Shown piece by piece: positions 8,551-17,501 of a stretch of DNA of 64,000 bases (its first letter is position 1; each line of letters opens with the position of its first letter). A model generated the notes under the pieces. It made no database searches. It saw nothing but the letters and a program-made list of their open reading frames with translations, and was not told the origin of the DNA. The stretch covers positions 1,426,001 through 1,490,000 of the forward strand of contig OZ246985.1 in NCBI GenBank assembly GCA_965232615.1, written 5' to 3'. This DNA comes from UBA2779 sp965232615 (GTDB taxonomy: Bacteria > Spirochaetota > Spirochaetia > DSM-2461). A program made the position numbers and the translations under genes.

Positions 8551-9308
8551 TTTCGATAAAGAACACCATGCAGCAGGATGGTATTCAACGTTCAGCTGAT
8601 TTACTCTCAGAAGTCTTCATCAGGCTCAATGAAATGATTCATTCTGGTATCTCCACACTTGATATAAACCGTGTTGTCGAGGAGACAATACGAAATGGTG
8701 GAGGAATTCCTGCTTTTTTAGGTTATGGAGGATTTCCTGCTTCTGTGTGTACTTCTGTCAATAATATCGTGATACATGGTATACCCAGCAGTGAAAAATT
8801 AGAAGCAGGGGATATTGTTGGCTGCGATATTGGAGTTATTCTAAACGGGTATTACAGTGATGCCTGCAAGACTTTTTCTGTAGATGAAATTGCTCCTGAT
8901 ACTCATGCACTTCTGGATATCACCAGGAAATCACTTGAGGCAGCGATTAATGTTTGTTTTCCTGGAAATAGGATTAAGGACATAGGCAAGGCGGTTACCA
9001 GGATTGTTAAACCTGAAAAGTATGGGATTGTGTATAGCTTTTGTGGACATGGAGTTGGATTGTCTCTTCATGAAGAGCCGCAGATTCCTAATTACTATCC
9101 TTCGAGAGGAAGTAATCCACGGTTAATGCCGGGCATGATTCTGGCAATTGAGCCGATGATTAATGCCGGCAATGCCGATGTGCAGGTGCTTGATGATGGT
9201 TGGAGTGTGACTACTCAGGATGGATCATTGAGCGCTCATTTTGAACACAGCATATTGATAACTGACAATGAACCCAGGATACTGACTTCATGGGGAGAAA
9301 CTCAATAA
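8547..9308 (+). CDS. map: Methionine aminopeptidase, type I
   Basis: This 253-residue metalloprotease removes N-terminal methionine from nascent proteins. All five metal ligands of the pita-bread fold are visible: Asp in CDIGV, Asp in YYSDACKTF, His in GHGVGL, Glu in IEPM and Glu in FEHS. The GTG start at 8547 overlaps the TGA of the TPR gene, and the TAA overlaps the ATG of the protease gene by one base. Translation is therefore coupled on both sides. Confidence 0.96.
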   Translation: MISIKNTMQQDGIQRSADLLSEVFIRLNEMIHSGISTLDINRVVEETIRNGGGIPAFLGYGGFPASVCTSVNNIVIHGIPSSEKLEAGDIVGCDIGVILNGYYSDACKTFSVDEIAPDTHALLDITRKSLEAAINVCFPGNRIKDIGKAVTRIVKPEKYGIVYSFCGHGVGLSLHEEPQIPNYYPSRGSNPRLMPGMILAIEPMINAGNADVQVLDDGWSVTTQDGSLSAHFEHSILITDNEPRILTSWGETQ

Positions 9309-10786
9309 TGGAGAAACCAATTCTGAAACATACCATACTGACTTTTTTACTTGGTGGACTGCTGATGTATGCAATCAGTTTCCGTGAAGCTTCCATCCCG
9401 GATACTGCGTTCATACCTGAAGCTAGAGCTGCGGAATCTCCAGAGGATTCATTGGTCAGTCTTCTGGAGGTTCAATCGGCATTTCGGCTGGTAAGTGCAC
9501 AGTTAAATGCGTCAGTGGTGGAAATCAAAGTGGAATCGGAAAAACTTCTCATGGAAGATAACCCGGAAGAATTGCCCTGGAATGATTTTTTCAAAGATCC
9601 GTCCAAAGAACCGGAGGGTTTACAGTTTTATCGAAGTATGGGTATGGGCTCAGGTGTTATTATTCATCGAGATAAGGATACCTACTTCATTGTCACGAAT
9701 TCTCATGTTATCGGTCATGCTGAAACTATCAATGTCAAGCTCTACAGTGGAGAGTCCATTTCCGGTCAACTTGTCGGTAAAGATGACCGGAGAGATCTGG
9801 CGTTGATAAGAATAACCAGCTCTGAGAAAACTCTGCCGACAGCAGAATTTGGTGATTCTGATACCCTGTATGTTGGAGACCTGGTTCTGGCTATTGGGAA
9901 TCCATACGGGTATGGGAATTCTGTAACGGCTGGAATTGTCAGTGCCATGGATCGCCGATATGGACCTCAGGGTAATATCAATGCCTTCATCCAAACTGAT
10001 GCGGCCATTAATCAGGGTAATTCCGGTGGTCCGCTGATCAATATCCACGGTGAAGTAATCGGAATCAATACATTCATTACAACGCCCAATAGTGGCAGTA
10101 TAGGATTGGGATTTGCCATTCCGGCCAATAATGTCCAGTCGTATGTGCGGCGGCTTCTTGAAAATGGTGTTGTACGCTATGGATGGTTGGGAGCCAGTCT
10201 GGGGATCTACAGCCATGAAGTAGCTGAATCCCTGGGTCATCCTCCAGATCATGGTGTCATGGTATACCAGGTATTTCTTGGCTCTCCAGCGGATGAAGCA
10301 GGTCTGCAGGCTGGAGACTTGATTCTAAGCATGGATGATGAGCGTTTTACTAATTATGAAGCTCTGATATATGAAATTGGAGAAGTCACTCCAGGTGATA
10401 CAGTTGTCTTCTCTATTGACCGATTCGGCCATAAGCTGGAACTCCATTCCATTATTGGCGAGAGGCTGGGGGAGGATGAGATTCTCGCGATGTACAAATT
10501 TGCCTGGCCTGGATTTGTTCCTGCTCCTATGAATGATGAGATTAGAGATCTTATGGGTCTGCCGCATCACTTCAATGGAATACCTGTCGCCGTGGTATAT
10601 CCTCGTTCGCCAGCCCATACTTTCGATCTTCGAGAAGGTGATATCATCACATTTATCAATGATGTTCTTATCGACAGCATTCCCGCTCTATACACAGCCC
10701 TGGGGAAGGTGGAGCCGGATCTATTGACGATAACAGTTTTTCGAAAAGGTGAAAGCATCACCCTTACCATACCGGAAGGTCGTTGA
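9308..10786 (+). CDS. HtrA/DegQ-family periplasmic serine protease
   Basis: The 492-residue protein has an N-terminal membrane or signal segment (about residues 7-22). A trypsin-like domain follows with the catalytic triad His (TNSHVI), Asp (RRDLAL) and Ser (GNSGGPL). Two PDZ-like regions come next: GSPADEAGLQAGDLILSM is clear, and RSPAHTFDLREGDIITFIND is the second. It would degrade or refold misfolded envelope proteins, fitting the SurA-like chaperone nearby. The frame opens at 9290, but ATG 9308 has GGGGAG about 10 bp upstream and overlaps the map stop. Confidence 0.93.
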   Translation: MEKPILKHTILTFLLGGLLMYAISFREASIPDTAFIPEARAAESPEDSLVSLLEVQSAFRLVSAQLNASVVEIKVESEKLLMEDNPEELPWNDFFKDPSKEPEGLQFYRSMGMGSGVIIHRDKDTYFIVTNSHVIGHAETINVKLYSGESISGQLVGKDDRRDLALIRITSSEKTLPTAEFGDSDTLYVGDLVLAIGNPYGYGNSVTAGIVSAMDRRYGPQGNINAFIQTDAAINQGNSGGPLINIHGEVIGINTFITTPNSGSIGLGFAIPANNVQSYVRRLLENGVVRYGWLGASLGIYSHEVAESLGHPPDHGVMVYQVFLGSPADEAGLQAGDLILSMDDERFTNYEALIYEIGEVTPGDTVVFSIDRFGHKLELHSIIGERLGEDEILAMYKFAWPGFVPAPMNDEIRDLMGLPHHFNGIPVAVVYPRSPAHTFDLREGDIITFINDVLIDSIPALYTALGKVEPDLLTITVFRKGESITLTIPEGR

Positions 10787-10788
10787 AT

Positions 10789-11427
10789 ATGGAGAAAGAA
10801 TTTATATCCCTGGAAGCTATGAGAGATAATGCATTGAAGCTGGCTCATCGCATGTATAATGATGGATTCATACCAGACATCATCTATGTCTTACTCCGTG
10901 GTGGTGCTTTAATGGGTAATATATTCAGTGAGTTTTTCAAGCTGGTCAAAAAAGATGACAAGCCTGTTTTTTATGCTGCGGTTGTTGCACGATCATATAC
11001 AGATCTTCATGAGAGGGGACGTGTCCGCATCGATGGCTGGACCTATGATCCGCAGCACTTGAGGAGTGGTGATAGAGTTCTCATTATTGATGATATTTTC
11101 GATACTGGTCGTACAATAAATTATCTGGTTGACTGCATCATGGAAAGGGGAGTACCGGCAGAGCACATCAAGGTGGCCGTTCATGACTATAAAAAAAATC
11201 CTGAATGTGAGCAATTACCTGTACAACCGGATTACTGGTGCCGGGAGAAATTCAATGATAATACCTGGATACATTATATGAGCCATGAACTGGAAGGTCT
11301 GTCAGATCAGGAAATTGAAGAATACTATCTTTCAGGCAGTAAGGAACTGGCTGAAGTATTTGATACCTTGAAGTGTATTCAGCAGAAGCAGCACGATAAC
11401 AGATTCAGAGCTCCGGGGAAATCCTGA
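10789..11427 (+). CDS. Purine-type phosphoribosyltransferase
   Basis: The 212-residue protein has the PRPP-binding motif VLIIDDIFDTGRT (about residues 93-105) and an upstream YVLLRGGALMGN pyrophosphate loop. The C-terminal region WIHYMSHELEGL is typical of hypoxanthine/xanthine-guanine phosphoribosyltransferase-like proteins. It probably salvages a purine base to its nucleotide, but the base specificity cannot be assigned from sequence. ATG 10789 has GGAAGG about 9 bp upstream; an in-frame TTG at 10783 overlaps the protease stop. It is the last gene of the rightward cluster and converges on a lipoprotein gene. Confidence 0.82.
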   Translation: MEKEFISLEAMRDNALKLAHRMYNDGFIPDIIYVLLRGGALMGNIFSEFFKLVKKDDKPVFYAAVVARSYTDLHERGRVRIDGWTYDPQHLRSGDRVLIIDDIFDTGRTINYLVDCIMERGVPAEHIKVAVHDYKKNPECEQLPVQPDYWCREKFNDNTWIHYMSHELEGLSDQEIEEYYLSGSKELAEVFDTLKCIQQKQHDNRFRAPGKS

Positions 11428-11440
11428 TAAATCCTGGGCT

Positions 11441-12748
11441 TTATTCCCGTTCCCACTCCAGACCTTCGCCACTGTATGTTATTTGATCATTGGCGTTGAT
11501 TCTCCAGATGCCATCTTTGTCAGTGCTTGCATAAACATAGTCTCCATATAAGGTTAGTCCAGTTATCGCATCGCTGCTCAGATCGCTTGCTATATATGTC
11601 CCGGTTTGTGCGAATGTGAAATCACTCTTGCTTGTGCGAATTTCCCATTGAGATGGATCATTGGAGTTGGCTACGATCTCCATATATCCTGAACTGCTGT
11701 TGTTCCCAACGCTTCTTGTTCCCGCAAGAATGAGATTGTCAGTGGAGGTGGAGTGATTTGATCGACCGCCAGCCACTGTAGAGGTAACATCAAGGAAACA
11801 GGAAAATCTATAGCTGGATGTCAGGGTTTCCCACCTGGTTCCATCGGCACTTATATAGAGTGGATATGTGGTTCCGTCGAGTTTCCAGGATGCCATGATG
11901 AAAACTCCGTCAGGCCAGGCTGTATCAGTATGTCCGGAGAGCCAGGTTAAAGCTCCGGAAGGGAGAGTGGTTGTATCAGCAATCTGTACACCTGATTCAT
12001 CAGTCAGCTGACCCGTTTCATCAACTGGATTGATGATTGTAAATCTGTAAGTGCTTTTCTCATCATAGGCTGCACTTGAGATGTATGAGTTTTCGAGAGT
12101 CGTATCCCAGTCTCCTGTCTGGTGGTGGGTACTATTCAAGTCAGTGTTTTTGTTGCCAATCAGGTACAGGGCTGAGCCGCTGAATATTGATTTCTGCCCG
12201 AAGTCGCCACTGTACTCCAGTACATTGACATAGAATACTTCGCTTGTGGCCGAGGGATCTGGACAGTGAAGTGAAACTGTTTTGTATGAACTGTCATCAC
12301 TGAGTAATATGTCGTTATTAACTGTAATGGGGGTGAATTCATCCACAGCAGTGTAATAATATAAACCTGTGCTCAAAGTACCTGAGGAGTACCTGCTCAG
12401 GGCAAGAAGAAGTGTATCGTCGGAAGCCGCTACGGATTGGATATTGGTCCATCCCGAAGGCAGTGCTATGGAAGACCATTTGTTGCTGGTAGAAGTACTC
12501 CGGTTTGTGGTATTGCTTTTATACAGCAGGGAGACGCTTGTGAAATAATCATATGAATGAGTAGAGTATTCATTTTTTATGGTTAGAATTCTTGAAGTTC
12601 CCATATCTTCTGGCAATAATCCCCTGTCAATTCTTTCTGTCGTTGTTATATAGGCAAAAATTCCAACGCCCTTGCAGCCAGACAGGAGTAGAGCAATTAA
12701 TACAAGTATACACACTGCATTTCTATGGAGTGAAGTTTTGCATTTCAT
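11441..12748 (-). CDS. Predicted lipoprotein, possible beta-propeller
   Basis: The 435-residue product has a charged start, a hydrophobic stretch and the lipobox LLLSGC (Cys about residue 25), so it should be lipidated and exported. The mature part is rich in Ser, Thr and aromatic residues, with repeated motifs of the kind DGIWRIN, GLTLYGDYVYAST and TWLSGHT that suggest repeated beta-blades. No enzyme signature is seen. Its ATG overlaps the stop of the upstream beta-barrel gene (TGATG), so both are co-expressed. Function unknown: a surface or periplasmic partner of the barrel is one possibility. Confidence 0.7.
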   Translation of the reverse strand: MKCKTSLHRNAVCILVLIALLLSGCKGVGIFAYITTTERIDRGLLPEDMGTSRILTIKNEYSTHSYDYFTSVSLLYKSNTTNRSTSTSNKWSSIALPSGWTNIQSVAASDDTLLLALSRYSSGTLSTGLYYYTAVDEFTPITVNNDILLSDDSSYKTVSLHCPDPSATSEVFYVNVLEYSGDFGQKSIFSGSALYLIGNKNTDLNSTHHQTGDWDTTLENSYISSAAYDEKSTYRFTIINPVDETGQLTDESGVQIADTTTLPSGALTWLSGHTDTAWPDGVFIMASWKLDGTTYPLYISADGTRWETLTSSYRFSCFLDVTSTVAGGRSNHSTSTDNLILAGTRSVGNNSSSGYMEIVANSNDPSQWEIRTSKSDFTFAQTGTYIASDLSSDAITGLTLYGDYVYASTDKDGIWRINANDQITYSGEGLEWERE

Positions 12749-13407
12749 CAAAAGTGGTATTCCGCTGTCAGTGTTATATCCATGAAATTCCCTATACTCC
12801 TTTCATTGGCATTTTCTGATCCAAGTTGAGGAACAAAAACATAACCCACATCTAATCCAAATGACCATTCATAGCTCCAGTCAAAGTAGATACCTACTCC
12901 TGGTCTGAGATATATATCGACAAGAAAATTATCATCTTTCCACGATGTCAGGCTGATTCCGGCATTGAGAAATATCGGTATGGTAACTCTTCCCCATGGA
13001 TGAAACTCATAGCTTCCCTTCAATGATATTGGCACCATATAAGTGAAATTTTCATTGATATCCTGGGAAAAGCTTCCACTGACCTGAAGGCCGATTTTCC
13101 AGTTAGGAGATAGATATATGCTGTATGTTAGAGAACCAGCTCCTCCAGCATACATATTAGGCGGATAGGTTCCAGCTTTATAACTTGTGTTGGGAAAATC
13201 ATCCAGCAAAATCGTAAACAATGGAATGAATATGCCAACTGTTATCGCCAGAGATTGATCTCCAAGAGAGCGTTGATTCAGATTTAACTGAGGGACAAAG
13301 GGGTCTTCATCTGGTAGAACTTCCTGACCGATGAGGGAGTGAGCATTGAGGACCAACATGGATGATACCAGAAACAGGACTCTACTGAAGTACATATATT
13401 TTTTCAT
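12748..13407 (-). CDS. Small outer-membrane beta-barrel protein
   Basis: The 219-residue protein has a signal peptide (MKKYMYFSRVLFLVSSMLVLNAHS) and a mature part of alternating amphipathic strands such as SISLYLSPNW-like and TIPIFLNAGISL segments. It ends in a terminal phenylalanine (TAEYHF), the classic BAM-recognised signature of outer-membrane barrels. Size suggests about eight strands, resembling OmpW-like spirochaetal proteins. It is translationally coupled to the following lipoprotein gene and divergent from folD. The barrel assignment is based on pattern only. Confidence 0.72.
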   Translation of the reverse strand: MKKYMYFSRVLFLVSSMLVLNAHSLIGQEVLPDEDPFVPQLNLNQRSLGDQSLAITVGIFIPLFTILLDDFPNTSYKAGTYPPNMYAGGAGSLTYSIYLSPNWKIGLQVSGSFSQDINENFTYMVPISLKGSYEFHPWGRVTIPIFLNAGISLTSWKDDNFLVDIYLRPGVGIYFDWSYEWSFGLDVGYVFVPQLGSENANERSIGNFMDITLTAEYHF

Positions 13408-13455
13408 AATTCATTAACAGGATTCCAGTATATCGGCTTATCGGTCATAAATATA

Positions 13456-13484
13456 TTCACAGAAGTCGATAATTTCATTATTGT
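13456..13484 (+). promoter_or_regulatory. Possible folD promoter giving a leaderless mRNA
   Basis: TTCACA (13456-13461) and TATTGT (13479-13484) are spaced 17 bp. A transcription start about 7 bp after the -10 would fall on or just before the folD ATG at 13492. No Shine-Dalgarno sequence precedes that ATG. The hexamers are only moderate matches. Confidence 0.35.
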
Positions 13485-13491
13485 CATTATT

Positions 13492-14412
13492 ATGAGTGCC
13501 CGAATCATGGATGGTAATACAATCGCAGCCAATATACGCAAAGATATAAAAGAAAGGGTAGGGGGGATGGTTGCAGAAAACCGCCAGCCTTGTCTGGCTG
13601 TAATACTTGTTGGAGATAATCCTGCTAGCTGTTCCTACGTAAGAGCAAAAGAACGGGATTGTACAGAAGTGGGAATTCGTTCCCATGATATACATCTATC
13701 GAAGGATTCAACTCAAACAAAGCTTCTGGAACTGATAAACAGGCTGAACAATGATGAGAGCGTTCATGCGATTCTGGTTCAACTACCGCTGCCGGATCAT
13801 ATTGACGAGGAGACGATCATCAATTCTATTTCTCCTGAAAAAGATGTGGATGGCTTCCATCCTGAAAATATCGGCCGTCTGGTACTCAATAAGAAAGGTA
13901 TTATTCCCTGTACTCCGCTGGGGGTTATGAGAATACTTGAGACTGAAGGAATTCAAATAGAAGGAGCAGACATAGTTATTATTGGTCGGAGCCGAATTGT
14001 TGGAGCACCTTTAGCAAATCTCCTGTTTCGCAAGGCTCGTGGAGGCAATGCAACCGTAACAGTCTGCCATACAAGAACTAAAAAACTGGCTGAGAAAGTT
14101 CGTCGTTCAGACATTGTCATTGCTGCAGCCGGCAGACCTGATACTGTTAGGGCTGATATGGTGAAAGATGGCGCCATCGTTGTTGATGTTGGTGTTAATC
14201 GGGTAGAAGACCCATCATGCAGACGGGGATATCGATTAATCGGGGATGTTGACTTTGAGAATGTAAAAGAAGTTGCCGGGGCTATTACTCCGGTACCCGG
14301 AGGTGTTGGCCCGTTAACCCGGGCAATGCTTCTTCAAAATACAGTAGATATTGCCTCGCAGGTTGATTATACTGAAGGCAACAGGAGGGGATCATGCCCG
14401 GTCGTTTATTAG
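13492..14412 (+). CDS. folD: Methylenetetrahydrofolate dehydrogenase/cyclohydrolase
   Basis: The 306-residue bifunctional enzyme interconverts 5,10-methylene-, methenyl- and 10-formyl-tetrahydrofolate with NADP. The catalytic Lys in SYVRAKERDC, LVQLPLPDHI, KDVDGFHP and the NADP loop VIIGRSRIVGAP are all present, as is the C-terminal PVPGGVGPLTRAMLL. No Shine-Dalgarno sequence precedes ATG 13492, although homology supports this start. Its last 19 bp overlap the following small membrane protein gene. The C-terminal tail is slightly longer than usual. Confidence 0.95.
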   Translation: MSARIMDGNTIAANIRKDIKERVGGMVAENRQPCLAVILVGDNPASCSYVRAKERDCTEVGIRSHDIHLSKDSTQTKLLELINRLNNDESVHAILVQLPLPDHIDEETIINSISPEKDVDGFHPENIGRLVLNKKGIIPCTPLGVMRILETEGIQIEGADIVIIGRSRIVGAPLANLLFRKARGGNATVTVCHTRTKKLAEKVRRSDIVIAAAGRPDTVRADMVKDGAIVVDVGVNRVEDPSCRRGYRLIGDVDFENVKEVAGAITPVPGGVGPLTRAMLLQNTVDIASQVDYTEGNRRGSCPVVY

Positions 14413-14714
14413 TATTCATTCTATTGCTTCTTATCATTGGGACTTTTATCGGATTCAATATTGGTTTTACCTCAAACATAAGAATCTGGTTTGGAAGTAA
14501 TGGTGTACTTACAGATGTTCCAATTCTTCTAAGTCTTTTTATCATGTATCTGACAGGTTTGCTTTCCTCAATACCTTTCATCATATTCTGGAATGTAAAA
14601 CAGAGAGAGAGAAAGAAGCGAGATGAGAGCTCTTATACAGAAATCGATAATGAACCAGACAGTAAGCCAGCCAGGATTCTTGGAGCAAACAAGTCGAAGG
14701 CAGATGACGAATAG
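14394..14714 (+). CDS. Small two-helix membrane protein
   Basis: The 106-residue protein has two hydrophobic helices (about residues 4-24 and 42-66) and a long charged C-terminal tail. The overall pattern is that of LapA-domain/DUF1049-like small membrane proteins. ATG 14394 lies inside the end of folD and is preceded by a strong AGGAGGGG. It belongs to a short operon with folD and the SPOR protein. No catalytic motif is present. The LapA resemblance is topological rather than sequence-proven. Confidence 0.65.
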   Translation: MPGRLLVFILLLLIIGTFIGFNIGFTSNIRIWFGSNGVLTDVPILLSLFIMYLTGLLSSIPFIIFWNVKQRERKKRDESSYTEIDNEPDSKPARILGANKSKADDE

Positions 14715-14723
14715 TGAGGTTAC

Positions 14724-15689
14724 ATGAAATTTCTTCGCTCAGGAATGAACTTCCTGACACCATTGCTATTACTCCTTCATGGAGAATTACTCTTTGGCAA
14801 TACTATTGATTATGCACGAAAACTGGAGAATGAAGGACTTCCTGAAGAGGCTGTCCAGATTTATGGAAATTGGCTGATAGAGAATCAATATCATCCAGAT
14901 GCTGGAAATGTACTGATACATGCCTCTTCACTCCATGAGGATCCATTTGAAACCATTTCATATCTGGGCAGATATGTGCATCTCATTGAGCCGACCAGGC
15001 AGGGAGAAATATACTCCCGTATGGCTGAATTAGAGGTGATTCTTGGACTTCTGCAGCATGCTCTCACACACTATTCCCTGGCCATAAAATCTGGTGGTTC
15101 TCAAGTTGAATTCTGGAAACTGGAGGATTTAATTTTAAGGTATTCCATGGGATTGAATGTTTACGATGAGGCTGTGGAGTTATTGATGTCGTCCAGTAAT
15201 TCAACAATCAAATCAAAATCAGGTTTGCTGACAGCAATGCTCGCTGGAAGGGAGGATCCTGGTAAAGGTATCGCAGCAATAAATAAATTGATTGATGATG
15301 GACTTGTTCTGCCCTCGACATGGTTGGAACTTGCCCGTTTGCAGATCCGTAGCGGTGACAGGGAAGGGGCTGAGAAGTCTGCAAGAAGTCTCGAACGTGA
15401 TTTCCCAGGTTCAGTTCATCTCTATGTTCTGCAATCAAGAATACAGGCATGGGAATCGCCCTCAATGCTCATGGAGTCTCAAGCTGATCCTGTTCTATCA
15501 TTCATACAGGTCGGAGCATTCCGTCAGCGTAAACTTGCAGCACAGTTGAGAAACCGCCTCGAATTCGATGGTTTTACATCCTGGTTGGAAAATGAAAATG
15601 ATCTTTGGCTGGTGATTGTCAACAATCCTGACAATCAGGCTGAGATCCGCTTGAAATCAAAGGGTTATGATGTGTCAGTCTACAGATGA
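14724..15689 (+). CDS. Exported TPR/SPOR-domain protein
   Basis: The 321-residue protein has an N-terminal signal segment (about residues 1-25) and a helical TPR-like middle (EEAVQIYGNWLIENQYHPDA). A C-terminal SPOR-like domain contains SFIQVGAFRQRKLAAQLRNR and ends in a valine-rich strand. SPOR domains bind septal peptidoglycan with denuded glycan strands, so a role in division or envelope maintenance is likely. It follows the small membrane gene by 9 bp. Its 3' end overlaps the convergent lipoprotein gene by 15 bp. Confidence 0.72.
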   Translation: MKFLRSGMNFLTPLLLLLHGELLFGNTIDYARKLENEGLPEEAVQIYGNWLIENQYHPDAGNVLIHASSLHEDPFETISYLGRYVHLIEPTRQGEIYSRMAELEVILGLLQHALTHYSLAIKSGGSQVEFWKLEDLILRYSMGLNVYDEAVELLMSSSNSTIKSKSGLLTAMLAGREDPGKGIAAINKLIDDGLVLPSTWLELARLQIRSGDREGAEKSARSLERDFPGSVHLYVLQSRIQAWESPSMLMESQADPVLSFIQVGAFRQRKLAAQLRNRLEFDGFTSWLENENDLWLVIVNNPDNQAEIRLKSKGYDVSVYR

Positions 15690-17156
15690 TACTTGTTCTA
15701 TCTGCTCAAACCTTAGAAACTCAGTTCCAGAAGCTATTGCTCCACTCGTGCTTAAGACTGCAGGAGAAAGAGTAAGTGACTGGATGATTCCTGCATTATC
15801 ACTGTCCTGATCGTATGAGACAATCCAGTTCTGCGTTTCTTCAGTGAAGTTGTCATCTTTAAGAAACTGAACTTGCAATACTATTGTCCCATCGATGGAA
15901 AAAAACGATGCCGTACCAACCCGTTTCTCACCTTTGACATGCCATTCTATACGGGGAAGATTGATTACAATTTTCTGATCCCCATGACTCTCCCATACAC
16001 CTGGAAACGTTCTGGATTCCAACAGCGTCTTCTGGGATTGCTTACTGTCGAATACTGCCTGCAAAGATGAATTAAATCGACGGTAGGAATTGTTCCAGTC
16101 CCCGAATGATCTGGAAAGATCAATGCTGTCCCATGTGTCGGCACTCACATATACGGTATCGACAAGACTTGGGACAACAGAATTCATCATCTTGAAATAA
16201 AGACGTTTAGATGTTGTTCGATGACTCTTCCCCCAGATAAAGGATTCCAATGTGGATCCATCATAAAACATTATTTCTCTTTTTTCCTTATTGAAATACA
16301 GGATATCTTCATATGCCCTGTCTCCACTTTCTCTATACCAGGTCCCATGAAGATAATCTTCGTAGGTTGAAGCATTTCCCGCATATAGTTTCTCCATCCT
16401 TTCTTCCAGTATAGTCTCAGCTTTAATAAGAAGTGATTCTCTTCGTGTGTAGACAAAGCTCCGGGGAACCCATTCCCATCTTGTTTCGATGAGATCTAAT
16501 TCATTATCTGATTCGGGATTAATCTCCTGCACTATTATGGAATATGGTGTGCCTTCAGCAAGACCGCTGTAATAGTCTGCCGTGCGATCCACGGTGGAGA
16601 TATCAATGTTTCCCTTAACACTGAGGCTGAATACTCTGGTATAATCTGTAATTTCTCCATTCTCTGGAACTGCGAATACTTCAGTGACATGCTGACCGCT
16701 TGTATCGAAACCAACAACAACAATATCATCCCTGCCATTACCGGTGAGGTCTTCCAACCTGAGATTGATATCAGTTAGAGTTCTGGTGTTCAGTGCTCTC
16801 TTCCATGCAATACTGTACTCGTTTCGAATGGTATTGGCCGAAGCGATTATGAGTATCAATGGTTCTTCTTCATTGTCGAATGATGCCGCAAGGAGTACCT
16901 GTTCATCAGATGTATCTGTGTCGAGATTCCTATTACTCAATGTGAGAATGCTGTAACCCTCCACGGGATTAATCAGTGGAAGAAGGGTCTCTTCCAGTAC
17001 ATTGGAAGGTTGTTCTGCATCTCCATCATTCTGAGTGGATTCGGTCACAGGTGTCAGCACCCCTCCGTTTACAGGAAAAGAGGATTCATCCTCTTTCTTA
17101 CAGGAAGCGATGGGGATCAGTAACACAATGAGCAGTAAGCTGTAATTGATTCTCAT
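15675..17156 (-). CDS. Large predicted lipoprotein
   Basis: The 493-residue product starts MRINYSLLLIVLLIPIASC, a clear lipoprotein signal with Cys at about residue 19. The mature protein has a long region rich in DL/DG motifs (DLTGNGRDDIVVVGFD) that resembles FG-GAP or integrin-alpha-like repeats, followed by beta-rich C-terminal sequence. No enzyme motif is visible. The frame is open 12 codons further upstream into the tRNA, but the ATG at 17156 starts the natural signal peptide. No Shine-Dalgarno sequence is seen, and the start lies 9 bp after the tRNA-Gly 3' end. Confidence 0.7.
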   Translation of the reverse strand: MRINYSLLLIVLLIPIASCKKEDESSFPVNGGVLTPVTESTQNDGDAEQPSNVLEETLLPLINPVEGYSILTLSNRNLDTDTSDEQVLLAASFDNEEEPLILIIASANTIRNEYSIAWKRALNTRTLTDINLRLEDLTGNGRDDIVVVGFDTSGQHVTEVFAVPENGEITDYTRVFSLSVKGNIDISTVDRTADYYSGLAEGTPYSIIVQEINPESDNELDLIETRWEWVPRSFVYTRRESLLIKAETILEERMEKLYAGNASTYEDYLHGTWYRESGDRAYEDILYFNKEKREIMFYDGSTLESFIWGKSHRTTSKRLYFKMMNSVVPSLVDTVYVSADTWDSIDLSRSFGDWNNSYRRFNSSLQAVFDSKQSQKTLLESRTFPGVWESHGDQKIVINLPRIEWHVKGEKRVGTASFFSIDGTIVLQVQFLKDDNFTEETQNWIVSYDQDSDNAGIIQSLTLSPAVLSTSGAIASGTEFLRFEQIEQVSSVD

Positions 17157-17165
17157 ACTTATGTC

Positions 17166-17237
17166 AGCGCCTGATCGGAATCGAACCGACATCTTCAGCT
17201 TGGAAGGCTGAGGTAATAACCATTATACGACAGGCGC
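17166..17237 (-). tRNA. tRNA-Gly (UCC)
   Basis: The 7-bp acceptor stem GCGCCTG/CAGGCGC closes a full cloverleaf. The anticodon loop CTTCCAA gives UCC. The T-arm is GTCGG TTCGATT CCGAT and the discriminator base is U, as in most tRNA-Gly. CCA is not encoded. It is transcribed toward the large lipoprotein gene, whose ATG begins 9 bp beyond its 3' end, so a shared transcript processed by RNase is likely. Confidence 0.95.
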
Positions 17238-17451
17238 GGGTAGTTTTATTTCTGTTGTCAAACAGATGCCATTTTTTAATGACACACGTGTTAACTGGTG
17301 TTTTTCTCCTTCTGGAATTGTTGTACGTTTCAGAATCTCATTCTATACAGTCGAAGTGGGTTCGTCAACTACTGTACCCCATTGTAGGATGAAGATTGGT
17401 ATCGTCCTTCTGAAATCGGACAGCAGGGAAGGTGTTGTGTTTCGAAGTCCA

Positions 17452-17478
17452 TTGTGACAGAGAGGGCTTGATTATAAT
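17452..17478 (+). promoter_or_regulatory. Promoter of the purine cluster
   Basis: A perfect TATAAT at 17473-17478 is preceded by TTGTGA at 17452-17457 with a short 15-bp spacer. The start of transcription would fall near 17485, giving a leader of only about 17 nt before the purB ATG. I see no purine riboswitch fold in this short leader. The bases between the tRNA and this site (17238-17451) hold no recognisable gene. Confidence 0.5.
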
Positions 17479-17501
17479 GATTCCTGCTACCATTATTGTT
17501 T

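Noticed and set aside
17266..17457. 63-codon plus-strand frame between tRNA-Gly and purB
   Set aside because: No ribosome-binding site, and it ends inside the purB promoter region without family features.
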